The notes beneath the pieces were generated by a model. That model made no database searches and was not told where the DNA came from. It was given only the letters and a program-made list of their open reading frames with translations. Positions 7,319-15,145 of a DNA stretch of 19,499 nucleotides are shown here, piece by piece. A program made the translations under genes and the position numbers. The stretch spans positions 1 through 19,499 of the forward strand of contig NJFT01000386.1 of NCBI GenBank assembly GCA_002221725.1. Direction: 5' to 3'. The stretch's first letter is position 1. Every line of letters begins with the position of its first letter. Origin of the DNA: Scedosporium boydii (Eukaryota > Ascomycota > Sordariomycetes > Microascales > Microascaceae).

Positions 7319-9004
7319 TCAACCACGCGGTGCGCGTGCCCGGTTCTCCCTCTGCCTTCTCTCCTTCTTCGCCGTCCTCCTCCGATTCATCCACGACCTA
7401 TTCAACTCCCTCCGATTCTCATAAAACCAATTCTGGAAATCCCCCACGGGCATCGCGACATCTTTATTCTCTTCCGTTCCTCGACTCGGCGAAGGCCGCA
7501 AAGGAGAGGTCGGCTGCTGCTCCTCGTCCTCCTCGTCGATATCATCCTCGTGACTCGGCTCCCAGAATCCGCGGGTCCGGCTGGGATGAGCCGTATCGGG
7601 CGTGGGGGCCGCGCTGCGGATGTTCCTCAGCTCAAAGTCTTGGCGGGTGAAGGGTGTCATGGGGGGTTGGCTTCCAGGAGGAGGGAGTGAGGAAGGATCA
7701 TCCTCTTCTTCTTCGTCATCATCTTCATCGTCGGCGGCGCCGAAGAAGGTGAAGGGTTCAGCCGCAGGTGTTGATGAGGTTGCGGTGTTGGCGTTGGTAC
7801 GCTTATAAAGAGCTTCGAGGGGGTGGACTTTGGCCGGGGTGGTGGGGTGTGGGGGGATTGTGATGGAGAGGTTCTTCATTGAACTGGAAGATTTGGGCCG
7901 AGTTTCCGTGGGCGGAGGGCTTTCTTTAGCGGGTGATGCTGGCTCGTCCTCGTCGTCTTCTGACTCGGACTCTGATGATGCGGCATCGACGTCGGCTGGC
8001 TCAGCTTCGGATTCGCTGTCGGATGAGTCGCTGCTGCTGTCGCTGCTACTGCTACTATCATCGTCGCTACTATCGGAAGCAGCATCCTTTTCTATCGTTT
8101 TAGGTACCTCTTTGGTGGGTTGCTCCTTGACAGGGCGCGCTTTGGCGGGAGGTTCCGGTGACGCCACCTTAACAGGCAGAGGTGCACTCGGGGCCGCAAT
8201 CGTGGTCTCGGTGGCCTGGATCGTCGTCTTTATGAAGCTCGGGAACTTCTTCGTGTTCTCAAACTCATGCACAACGACCTCCCTCTGCGATTTGGCCTTC
8301 TTCTTCTTTCTTTTCCTCTTCTCATCAGCTGCGGCATCCACTAACGCCGGCGCATTCTGCGGCAGCACAACCTTCATCAAGCATTCCTCCTTGTCGGTGT
8401 ACTTTGACTTGACGACCTTCTTGCTCTTCTTCTTCTCCTTCTCCTCTTCACCCTTTCCCTTGGACCCCTTCTTATTCTTGTTCTTCTTAGCTTCCTTCCT
8501 CGCCTCCTCGGCCGTAACAGTCCAACCGCGCTTCACCTTGCGACCCTCAGGCAGCAAGACGCCCTCAAAGGTATTCACGTCCCGCTTCCTCTTCTTCTTC
8601 TTATCCGTGCCGCCATCATTCCCATCAGAAGATCTCTTCTTCCTCTTTTTGGAGGTAACCTCTTCCTCATCAGCCGTCGGCTCGGGAATCTTTTCGGGCC
8701 TAGCCTTCTCGACGCGCATCTTCTGACCCCTCAGCGTCGATCCGTGAAACTTCCTCTTGACCCTCTCAGCGTCAGCGGCGGGCAGCTCGACGAAGCCGTA
8801 CCGGTTCTCGGGAAAGGTTTCGAGCGTGTGGAAGGAGATGTTGCGCGCGTGCGGGAGCGCCGAGGCGGGCACGACGGTCCTGAGGAGGTCGACGTCGAAG
8901 GGGGTGATGTGCAGGCGGGAGTAGGAAAGCGGCGATGGAGGGGGCGCCGAGGAGGTGGATGGCGCGGGAGGGGCGGCGGAGGAGGAGGAGGGTAATGCTG
9001 GCAT
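7319..9004 (-). CDS. Nucleolar-type RNA-binding protein with N-terminal RRM, Lys-rich and acidic Ser tracts
   Basis: A single-exon frame of 561 aa. Residues 1-28 are Ser/Pro/Ala-rich. Residues 29-103 form an RRM, with RLHITPFD (30-37) as the RNP2 strand and YGFVELPA (69-76) as RNP1, closing with RGQKMRVEKARP. Residues about 118-200 and 229-238 are Lys/Arg blocks (KKRKKR, KKKKRKR, KRKRKKKK) suitable as nuclear/nucleolar signals. The segment KRGWTVTAEEARKEAK (158-173) is well ordered. Residues about 305-350 are an Asp/Ser/Glu tract of the CK2-target type seen in Srp40/Nopp140-like proteins, with a second acidic run near 425-440. The C-terminus is Arg-rich (MNRRRTAKKERRQRENRARA). This layout resembles fungal NOL8-like or SRP40-like ribosome-biogenesis proteins. 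The role in pre-rRNA processing is inferred from the family, not shown. Long open frames on the opposite strand come from its repetitive codons. Confidence 0.85.
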   Translation of the reverse strand: MPALPSSSSAAPPAPSTSSAPPPSPLSYSRLHITPFDVDLLRTVVPASALPHARNISFHTLETFPENRYGFVELPAADAERVKRKFHGSTLRGQKMRVEKARPEKIPEPTADEEEVTSKKRKKRSSDGNDGGTDKKKKRKRDVNTFEGVLLPEGRKVKRGWTVTAEEARKEAKKNKNKKGSKGKGEEEKEKKKSKKVVKSKYTDKEECLMKVVLPQNAPALVDAAADEKRKRKKKKAKSQREVVVHEFENTKKFPSFIKTTIQATETTIAAPSAPLPVKVASPEPPAKARPVKEQPTKEVPKTIEKDAASDSSDDDSSSSSDSSSDSSDSESEAEPADVDAASSESESEDDEDEPASPAKESPPPTETRPKSSSSMKNLSITIPPHPTTPAKVHPLEALYKRTNANTATSSTPAAEPFTFFGAADDEDDDEEEEDDPSSLPPPGSQPPMTPFTRQDFELRNIRSAAPTPDTAHPSRTRGFWEPSHEDDIDEEDEEQQPTSPLRPSPSRGTEENKDVAMPVGDFQNWFYENRRELNRSWMNRRRTAKKERRQRENRARAPRG

Positions 9005-9624
9005 TACCGGGGTTTTTGTTGGGCGAGGGGAAAAGCTTTGAGTGCTTTGGGGAGAGGAATGCTGGCTTCAATGGAGGTTGATGTTTTTTGTTTGGGTTTG
9101 GCGCCAAAGAAAAAAATTATTGAAAGCAGCGAAAAGTAACATCACGTGTATACAGTGCGTGTTCTCCACACCAGTCACACAGTGGAATCGACCATCACGA
9201 CAATGGAATCTCACTGAAATGAGATGAAAATCTCATCATTGAATATTGCATTCCATATCGAAGAAAGTAAATATCAGAACTCCAAAACTCCGAGATACCA
9301 AGACCCCAGAACTCCAGAACTCCAAAACCCCATCTCTGAAAAAAAACCAAACCCATTTAAAATCACCCTAAAATGCAACCCTAGATTCTAACAAACCCCC
9401 ATGACGGGACTTCGTCTTGGTCGTGAAACTGAGGCTCTCTTGGCCTCACTGGGATCTCATCCACAGCATGCTCATTTCGTCTCCATCAGCGACGCCGCAG
9501 CTCCTAACTCTTAATGTCGTGGTGAGCACTCTCCCCATACCGTATTCATTCTCGTAGTCTGCCCCATATTCACAATTCCAGCGATCTTGGCCCTCCAAGT
9601 CCTCGGTCGCTCCCCAATACTCCC
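9005..9624. other. Intergenic: promoter of the RRM gene and 3' end of the secreted repeat gene
   Basis: There is no gene here. It contains a hairpin ATGAGAT-GAAA-ATCTCAT (9219-9236), and an interspersed 8-14 bp direct repeat built on AGAACTCCAAAAC (copies at 9276, 9308 and 9316). The rest is AT-richer spacer. Confidence 0.55.
9219..9236. repeat. Short perfect inverted repeat (7-bp arms, 4-nt GAAA loop)
   Basis: ATGAGAT and ATCTCAT flank GAAA. The GNRA-type loop makes a stable RNA hairpin possible; the DNA could equally be a dimeric binding site about 215 bp upstream of the RRM gene. Confidence 0.6.
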
Positions 9625-12600
9625 TTAATCGTTATGGTCTTGGCATGGGCACCAGGGGCGGCTGGGCTGGTTCTCCTCGTAGTTTTGACCATCGTCGGAG
9701 CTCTCCCATTCCTTTCCCTCCGACCATTCTCCCCTGGACTCGCCTCCATTGTCCCACTGATCGCCGCTGTCAGGTTTCCATTCTCCCTCCCCGCTGCTCT
9801 GCTCTCCGCTATCCCAATGCTGTTCTGTATCGTGATGCTCGGGCACCCACTCCTTTTCACCGTCCTCGGTGTCAGGGAAGCGCGGGGGGTTTCCCAAAAA
9901 CTCGTCCACACGGTCAATCACCCACCCCGTACCCTTCGCAGCCGGGCCGCCGCCCTTTTGCTGGCCCGCCTCCCCCCACGGCGCCCTGAATCGACGGGTG
10001 ACCTCCTCGCTAAGAACCCAGTCCACCCAGTCTCCTTTGCCACGCTTGGCTAGAGTTTGACCCGCCGCGCCTCGATGGTAAGCTGTCTCCTTGCAAAGTA
10101 GTCGGACTAGAGGCGGGGTGTGCGTGGCACGACCTTCATCTACCTCCTTGCAGATCCTTTGGAAATCGTCTAGGATTCGGGATACCACCACGTCATTTAA
10201 GACCGAGTCGAGCCTAACGGATCCAGCACGCTTAGCAACTTTTTTGTCCTGTTCATTTCGATTGGAAGATGCCTTCTCACATAGTATTCGCTCGACAGGT
10301 CGTGCGTGCCGAGCTCGGCCCTCCTCGACCCCCCTACATTTCTCGTGGAATTTACGGAGCATTCGCTGTTTTCTCCTGTCGCTCAACCTCGTGAAGCCAC
10401 GTCTAACCGATCCGTCGCCCGTGGCAAGCGCTTGCCCCTGCGCATCTAGACCGGAAGAGATCTCCTTGCAGAGCTCATTGACAAGCGGCGAGATTTGGTT
10501 AGCGGGATTCTCATCCACCTCCTTACACATTTGTTGGAGATCCTCGACAAGACGATGCTTCGCCACGTCGACAAATCCTGGTGTTTCGGGTTCGGGGACT
10601 GTGTGTTCCTGCGCGTCCGGATGGGAGGTGAACTGCTTGCAAACCAGATTGATAAGGGGCGAGATCCGGTTGGCCTGGTTCTCATCTACCTCCTTGCACA
10701 GATATTGAAGATCCTCTATAATTTGATTCTTCGCTGCATCGGTCAAGCTCCGTGCTTCAGTTTGTTCCTGCGCGTCCTGATGAGGAGGGAGCTGCTGGCA
10801 CACCAGATTGATAAGCGGTGAGATTTGGTTGGCTGGGTTTTCACCGACCTCCTTGCACAGTTTCTCGAGATCCTTCACGATTCGGTTCTTAGCTGCGTCG
10901 GTCAATCCATATGCTAGGTTCAACGGCTCGACACGCGTCGCAACTGTTTGCTCCTGCGCTTCCTGACGGGAAGACATCTCCTTGCATACGAGATTGAGGA
11001 GCGGCGAAATTTGGTTGGCCTGGTTCACGTCGACCTCCGAGCACAGCTTTTGGACATCCTCCGCGAGGCGATGGACCACCGCGTCTCTCAGCCCCGGCTC
11101 TTGGCTCAAAGACTCATCGGACTTGGGCATGTGCTTGCAGACGAGATTGACGAGCGGCGAGATCTGGTTTGCCTGGTTTTCATCAACCTCCTTACAGACC
11201 TTTTGGAATTCCCCGACGATTCGGTGCAGAACCACGTCGCTCGACACTGGCTCTTGTCCCTGGGTCCCATCGACCGTGGCAAGCGACGGCGTCTCCCCCT
11301 CCATGCCCGTGCGGTAAAAGACCTCGCGGCAAATCACTCGGGCGAATTTTGCCTCCGCGGTCCAGCTCCGAGAGGCATCCCGGCAGATGGCTCGGAAATC
11401 TCTCCTGAGCCGGCCGGCCAAGCCACCATCAAAGATCCACTCCTCGCCAGGTCTTGCGATGCTCAGGACCTGCAGGGTTGCCGAATTGGCGTCGCTGCCA
11501 CCTTGTTGCTTCTCAGCCTCGGCCTTCTTTCCCTGGTTGAAAGGCCACCTGTTGCGGAACCAGTCTCCGATGGATTCGAACCACCCACGTTGAGGAGCTT
11601 CGCCTTCCGCTTCTCGTTTTACGTGGCTGCCGTGATCAAATCCGTAGTTGTTGGCGATTTCATCTTGAATCCCCAGATCTGTTGAAGGATTGAGGTAACC
11701 GGGCGTGTACAGTCCGGCAGCATCCCCGTCTAGGACATCTTCCAGGTCGGCATCATCCAGAACATCCCGCTTCTGCTGGCGTTCTCTCCAACCAGGTTGC
11801 CCAATGGAAATCTCCACACCGGGCTCCCCGAGACGTTCGCCCACAGCGTCGATGGCGTTTCGGGCCCAGTCTTCGATTGTCTTGAGAACGCCCTTCTCGG
11901 GAACACTTTCCGCATCCTTGACATTTTCGTCGTCACCGGCATCCGGTGCATCCAGTTCCAAGCTCCGTCTGTCTGGCGAACTCAGATCTCGAAGCATGAT
12001 CTTCATGTCGTCAGGGTTGCACATGGCCCTAACGATGCCATGAGAAATGCAATCCAGTAACGCCTGGGACTCCTTCTCATCCCACTTGACTTCCTTCTCG
12101 CACCACGTGCCCTTCTCGCACTTCATGATTTCGAAATTAATGCGGACGCCCCACCCGTCTTTGCTTGACATCCCCTTGTCCTGCCACGCATCCACGAGAT
12201 CTACCCTCATCATTCCTGCATTGTCGGCCCCCCACCAACGGCAGGTCTGCAGGGCGGATTTGGCCACATAAGTGCCTAGCGCTAAGCCATCCCGGACCTC
12301 CTTGGCTTGGCCGTTGGGCTCGATGCGGATGTTGTAAACCCATCGGATTCCCGACAATGACTTCGATGCGTATGCGGCCGGGTGGGAGTGGATCCATGCT
12401 TTGGCGCGGCGGATCTCTTTTTCCCAGCAGCGGGGCTCGTAGTCTTCGACGCCTTGGCGGTCGTCCCCGGTGATGGTGAGGGGATAGACGCGGAAGCGGG
12501 ATTTGGGGCTGAGCCCTCCTCTGGCCCAGTCGAACATTTGACCGGAGACCAGGCTCGTTGGAGCGAGGGCGAATAATGCAACGACGAATGATAACCGCAT
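9625..12600 (-). CDS. Secreted 991-aa protein with eight two-cysteine tandem repeats and kexin-type sites
   Basis: A single-exon frame. Residues 1-20 are a signal peptide (MRLSFVVALFALAPTSLVSG). Residues 50-205 form a first region with six Cys (58, 120, 161, 167, 184, 194) and many Trp; I know no family for it. Residues 395-838 hold about eight tandem units of 51-63 aa. The core is an amphipathic helix, then C-KEVDENQANQISPLVNLV-C. The Cys pairs are 406/424, 469/488, 520/539, 582/601, 635/654, 692/711, 755/774 and 817/836; spacing is C-x18-C in all but the first (x17). Units 2-6 are closest, units 1, 7 and 8 diverge. Lys-Arg pairs occur at 277-278, 328-329, 790-791 and 852-853. Residues 910-980 are Trp/Glu/Asp/Ser/Gly-rich. 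Secretion and likely disulfides follow from sequence; processing into peptides or an effector or cell-wall role is inference. No function is assigned. Confidence 0.85.
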   Translation of the reverse strand: MRLSFVVALFALAPTSLVSGQMFDWARGGLSPKSRFRVYPLTITGDDRQGVEDYEPRCWEKEIRRAKAWIHSHPAAYASKSLSGIRWVYNIRIEPNGQAKEVRDGLALGTYVAKSALQTCRWWGADNAGMMRVDLVDAWQDKGMSSKDGWGVRINFEIMKCEKGTWCEKEVKWDEKESQALLDCISHGIVRAMCNPDDMKIMLRDLSSPDRRSLELDAPDAGDDENVKDAESVPEKGVLKTIEDWARNAIDAVGERLGEPGVEISIGQPGWRERQQKRDVLDDADLEDVLDGDAAGLYTPGYLNPSTDLGIQDEIANNYGFDHGSHVKREAEGEAPQRGWFESIGDWFRNRWPFNQGKKAEAEKQQGGSDANSATLQVLSIARPGEEWIFDGGLAGRLRRDFRAICRDASRSWTAEAKFARVICREVFYRTGMEGETPSLATVDGTQGQEPVSSDVVLHRIVGEFQKVCKEVDENQANQISPLVNLVCKHMPKSDESLSQEPGLRDAVVHRLAEDVQKLCSEVDVNQANQISPLLNLVCKEMSSRQEAQEQTVATRVEPLNLAYGLTDAAKNRIVKDLEKLCKEVGENPANQISPLINLVCQQLPPHQDAQEQTEARSLTDAAKNQIIEDLQYLCKEVDENQANRISPLINLVCKQFTSHPDAQEHTVPEPETPGFVDVAKHRLVEDLQQMCKEVDENPANQISPLVNELCKEISSGLDAQGQALATGDGSVRRGFTRLSDRRKQRMLRKFHEKCRGVEEGRARHARPVERILCEKASSNRNEQDKKVAKRAGSVRLDSVLNDVVVSRILDDFQRICKEVDEGRATHTPPLVRLLCKETAYHRGAAGQTLAKRGKGDWVDWVLSEEVTRRFRAPWGEAGQQKGGGPAAKGTGWVIDRVDEFLGNPPRFPDTEDGEKEWVPEHHDTEQHWDSGEQSSGEGEWKPDSGDQWDNGGESRGEWSEGKEWESSDDGQNYEENQPSRPWCPCQDHND
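10087..11418 (-). repeat. Coding tandem repeat, about eight units of 153-189 bp
   Basis: The repeats encode units beginning near residues 395, 454, 504, 566, 619, 676, 739 and 801 of the secreted protein. The best preserved block is ANQISPL-(V/I/L)-N-L-V-C. Linker length varies from unit to unit, so the array has diverged since duplication rather than arising as a recent satellite. Confidence 0.85.
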
Positions 12601-12725
12601 GGTTGCTGTATGGTTATGGTCACTTCATTGGATAGTAAGTTGAGAAGTTGAATGGGTGTGTGTTTGTGTGTATGAGAGATGGGGAGGATGTGTGTGTGTC
12701 ACAGAGAGAAAGAGAGAGAGGGTGT

Positions 12726-12728
<3 letters not shown>

Positions 12729-12764
<36 letters not shown>
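12729..12764. repeat. (TG)18 dinucleotide microsatellite
   Basis: Eighteen perfect TG units, 129 bp upstream of the start codon of the secreted repeat protein and flanked by imperfect TG and GA tracts (12650-12728). It lies in the likely promoter or 5' leader. Confidence 0.95.
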
Positions 12765-12768
<4 letters not shown>

Positions 12769-12771
12769 AGG

Positions 12772-12821
12772 GAGTAGAAATAGAGAGTAGAAATGGAGAG
12801 TAGAGATAGAGAGTAGAGAGG
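12772..12821. repeat. 13-bp minisatellite, about 4 units
   Basis: One partial unit (12772-12782) and three full units (12783-12795, 12796-12808, 12809-12821) of GAGAGTAGAAATG with small changes. The array sits beside the TG tract upstream of the secreted repeat gene. Confidence 0.85.
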
Positions 12822-13052
12822 TTGTGTGTGGGGGAGAGAGAGAAAGAGAACTGAGAGAGGGTCTGGGAACAGAGGGGGTTTTGTGCACATCGTTGAGCAT
12901 GTTCGCTGGGCATGTGAGATTGAGCGATCCCAAGGCTGATGATAGCGGCACATATTTTCCATGCGCTATCCAGCCCAGTTTCCCACACTACTGGAGAAGT
13001 CTCCTGGCCATCGTGATTTCCATTGTCTAGGAGAATATGGCGTGTCCAAAAA

Positions 13053-13162
13053 GTGAGTGGAAATACTCACGCGTCCGCATTTCCTCGACCCTCGTCGCGC
13101 GTTCGTGGAAAACCAGCTCCTCTCTTTTCGGAGACTAACTACTCATTTTCAATCCCATCCAG
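13053..13162 (+). other. Isolated consensus intron without an assigned gene
   Basis: A GTGAGT donor, a GACTAAC branch site (13133-13139) and a CCATCCAG acceptor give a 110-nt intron with a branch-to-acceptor distance of 23 nt. An ATG at 13036 precedes it, but the spliced frame ends after 11 codons. It may be in the 5' leader of a longer transcript or in a non-coding RNA; chance is possible. Confidence 0.35.
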
Positions 13163-13711
13163 TAATACAGGCTTGTGATTGAGGATCTTCCCATAGTCGA
13201 GTTCGTGCCCTGTTCCTGTGACTAGTGCCAGAGGAAGATGGGCAACCTGGGCAAATTGGCACTGAAACGACTAAGAAAACCACTTTACATGTGTCTTTCT
13301 GCATATTCTTCGCGTCCAACCCGAATTGAGAAGTTTTCCAGTTCTTCGTTTGTTCTCTTTCTCTTTTTTCTTCCTCGAACTTTTTTCTTTATTTCCTAGT
13401 TTGTCGTCGGAGTCGACCATCTGAAGAAGACAGCTGATAGCCGGAATTGGAGCAGCGAAAACAGAGATTGATATCGTAAGTCATCAAGTAGCATAGCAAC
13501 TAGCCTCGTTCAGCAGCTTCCATGGACTCATGAAGGACTCTCGTCCGTCGTCTCGATGAAGGGCAAGCGAAGAGAAAATTAGATGGGAAATAAAGGTACC
13601 AATGAAGGTCCTGTGCGTGGGGTCACAACTAAGAGAGATGCGGCTAGAGAGAGGCCCACCGAATTGATGTGACGTCCAACCAAGTAAGATCGGGGACGTC
13701 GGTGATGGTGA
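13163..13711. other. Intergenic stretch with no supported gene
   Basis: Stops occur in all frames on both strands except short or overlapping ones. A GTAAGT donor-like site is at 13476. A strongly T/C-rich run at 13335-13400 might be a plus-strand promoter or leader pyrimidine tract. Confidence 0.4.
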
Positions 13712-14446
13712 CGGCCAACTACCGTCGACCGCCGACAGCGAGGGTCCGGACACACTCCGAGTTCCAGTGCAAGTACCCAGTCAGGACAGGCTCATAAATC
13801 CCCACTTGTCGGACTAGGATCCCCGGAAAGACGGGGCGCAAGTCCTGGACCAGAACCATTACCATTTAGGCGTGATCAGAACTGGAAGGAAATCCGGGAA
13901 GAATAATGCCGCCAATCAGTGTTAGGGGTTGTCCCCGATCGAGAACCAAAGTTCGAGTCATGCCAGTCGTCAACATCCCATCAAAGCACTTCGCTTGAAG
14001 CGGACTCTCCTTTGCGCAAAATGATTGTTATATCAAAGCTCTGCATTCCTTCATCCTCGCTCTCCTTCTGTGCCCCTCGAATTTCATTTCACCTCGAAGC
14101 TGACAAAGAAGCTGGTTCCTGAACAGGATTCCCCCAGGCTCTTGAAACACCTGTTGGTTTGGCTCCCGCATCTGCATCTCCCGCCGAGAAATCTGTCGGT
14201 TTCGATCCATCCGGGCGCGTAAATGATCAAAGCCTCACCAGCGATTCTGACCCGTCTCCCAAGAGAAGGCCACGTGGAAGTTCACAAATCAATTCTTCGA
14301 AATCATCTCAATCAGCACTCTGCAGCAAGTCCGCCAATGTGACACCTTTCTCAATACCGAATCCGGAATCCAATATTTTATCATCAATTAAAACCCCGCA
14401 AGGGGAGAATAACGACGTCAGAAAGAGTTTTGGATTCTTTCTTTAG
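13712..14446 (+). pseudogene. Ser/Pro-rich reading frame broken by two stops, or multi-exon gene
   Basis: One plus-strand frame is open for 64, 71 and 107 codons, separated only by TAA (13904-13906) and TGA (14120-14122), and ends at TAG (14444). The text stays of one kind across the stops: low-complexity Ser/Pro/Lys-rich, for example HTPSSSASTQSGQ, then SSTSHQSTSLEADSPLRK, then SDSDPSPKRRPRGSSQIN. This favours one disordered protein with point nonsense mutations, or exons around introns that contain the stops; a GCTGAC branch-like site and CCCCCAG acceptor (14127-14137) could remove the second stop. No start codon is clear and no domain is recognised. Confidence 0.35.
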
Positions 14447-14620
14447 AAACAAAAAATCGCTCTGACCGCAGGAACCGAAGGAATCCTTGCCTTTGTACCA
14501 TTAAATTGCGAGGAGTGGAGGATTCGATTCCCTTCCAACCCCACGCACGCACTGCGCCCGACGGGGGCGGAATTTCTAAAAAGGCCAACATCAAGGAATA
14601 AGACGTTTGAGAGCAGGATT

Positions 14621-14628
14621 TATAAAAA
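14621..14628 (+). promoter_or_regulatory. TATA-box-like element of the three-TM protein gene
   Basis: TATAAAAA lies 22 bp before the ATG at 14650. If it is functional the 5' leader is almost absent, or translation begins at the next in-frame ATG (codon 19). Confidence 0.35.
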
Positions 14629-14649
14629 GGGGGGAACCACGGAGCAGCC

Positions 14650-15145
14650 ATGACTTTCCAAGCTGTCGTTCTCGGGCTCGAACCCACGCTGCTTCAGCGG
14701 GTGATGCTGTTATGGGTCTTTATCGCCGGTGGACTCGTCATTGCTGTTCAGGTATCGCAGTGGCATGAGACACAACCCATTCGGTGGACAAGAGTTACCT
14801 CGACTTCAAAGTAAGATCCTCCCAACCCAAATTCAACCTCTCTTCTGCTCTCCACATGGCTTCTTTTTTTTCGAGCGGGGGATTATATTCTGAGCTCGTG
14901 GGAAATTAACACTTGATAGACCCTACTGGTACACGCTCTACGTGACCGAGGTCTTCCTCTTCGTCACTGCATCCTACCCGCTCCTCCTTCAAATGATGGA
15001 AGGCTACGCTTTTGGCCACGAGGAAAAGATTCTTAATACCTTGTGGATCGGACTCCTCGGGCTCGAGACCCTCATGGTCCTTGGTGTCGCGGTGCAGAGC
15101 ATTGTTAGGAGGCTCCAGGCTCCTCCTAAGGTCAAGACGACTTGA
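14650..15145 (+). CDS. Small membrane protein with three predicted TM helices, two exons
   Basis: Exons are 14650-14810 and 14920-15145. The 109-nt intron has a GTAAGA donor, an ATTAAC branch-like site and a TAG acceptor, and the splice makes an AA|A Lys codon in frame. The product is 128 aa. Hydrophobic helices lie at about 16-36 (LLQRVMLLWVFIAGGLVIAV), 56-78 (YWYTLYVTEVFLFVTASYPL) and 92-116 (LNTLWIGLLGLETLMVLGVA). The C-terminus is short and basic (RRLQAPPKVKTT). It resembles the C-terminal part of larger fungal integral-membrane families, but I cannot name one. It is the only plus-strand gene in the middle of the window. A 16-bp tandem duplication covers its stop codon. Confidence 0.7.

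Larger units (their letters stand above)
12601..13052. promoter_or_regulatory. Low-complexity upstream region of the secreted repeat gene
   Basis: This stretch should hold the promoter and leader of the 991-residue protein gene (minus strand). It is dominated by purine-rich GA and alternating TG DNA on the plus strand. I see no clear TATA box. No gene is supported; the open frames in it only read out the repeats. Confidence 0.45.

Noticed and set aside
7830..8726. 298-codon open frame on the plus strand
   Set aside because: It lies wholly inside the RRM-protein gene, antisense. Its poly-Ser, poly-Leu and poly-Phe runs are the complement of that gene's acidic and Lys codons.
9276..9330. Short direct repeats (AGAACTCC) as a possible CRISPR-like or operator array
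   Set aside because: Only three uneven copies with no spacer regularity; the genome is eukaryotic, so a CRISPR array is not expected.
11570..11585. GGTTCGAATCC, resembling a tRNA B box (minus strand)
   Set aside because: It encodes GWFES of the secreted repeat protein and has no tRNA context.
10948..11685. 245-codon and neighbouring plus-strand frames over the repeat array (also 10091-10708)
   Set aside because: They are antisense to the secreted repeat gene; the open frame and its repeated text mirror the tandem repeats of the real gene, which has a signal peptide and conserved cysteines.
14672..14700. tRNA T-arm-like sequence (GGTTCGAGCCC on the minus strand)
   Set aside because: No matching D-arm or acceptor stem is present nearby, and the sequence is explained as codons of the three-TM protein.
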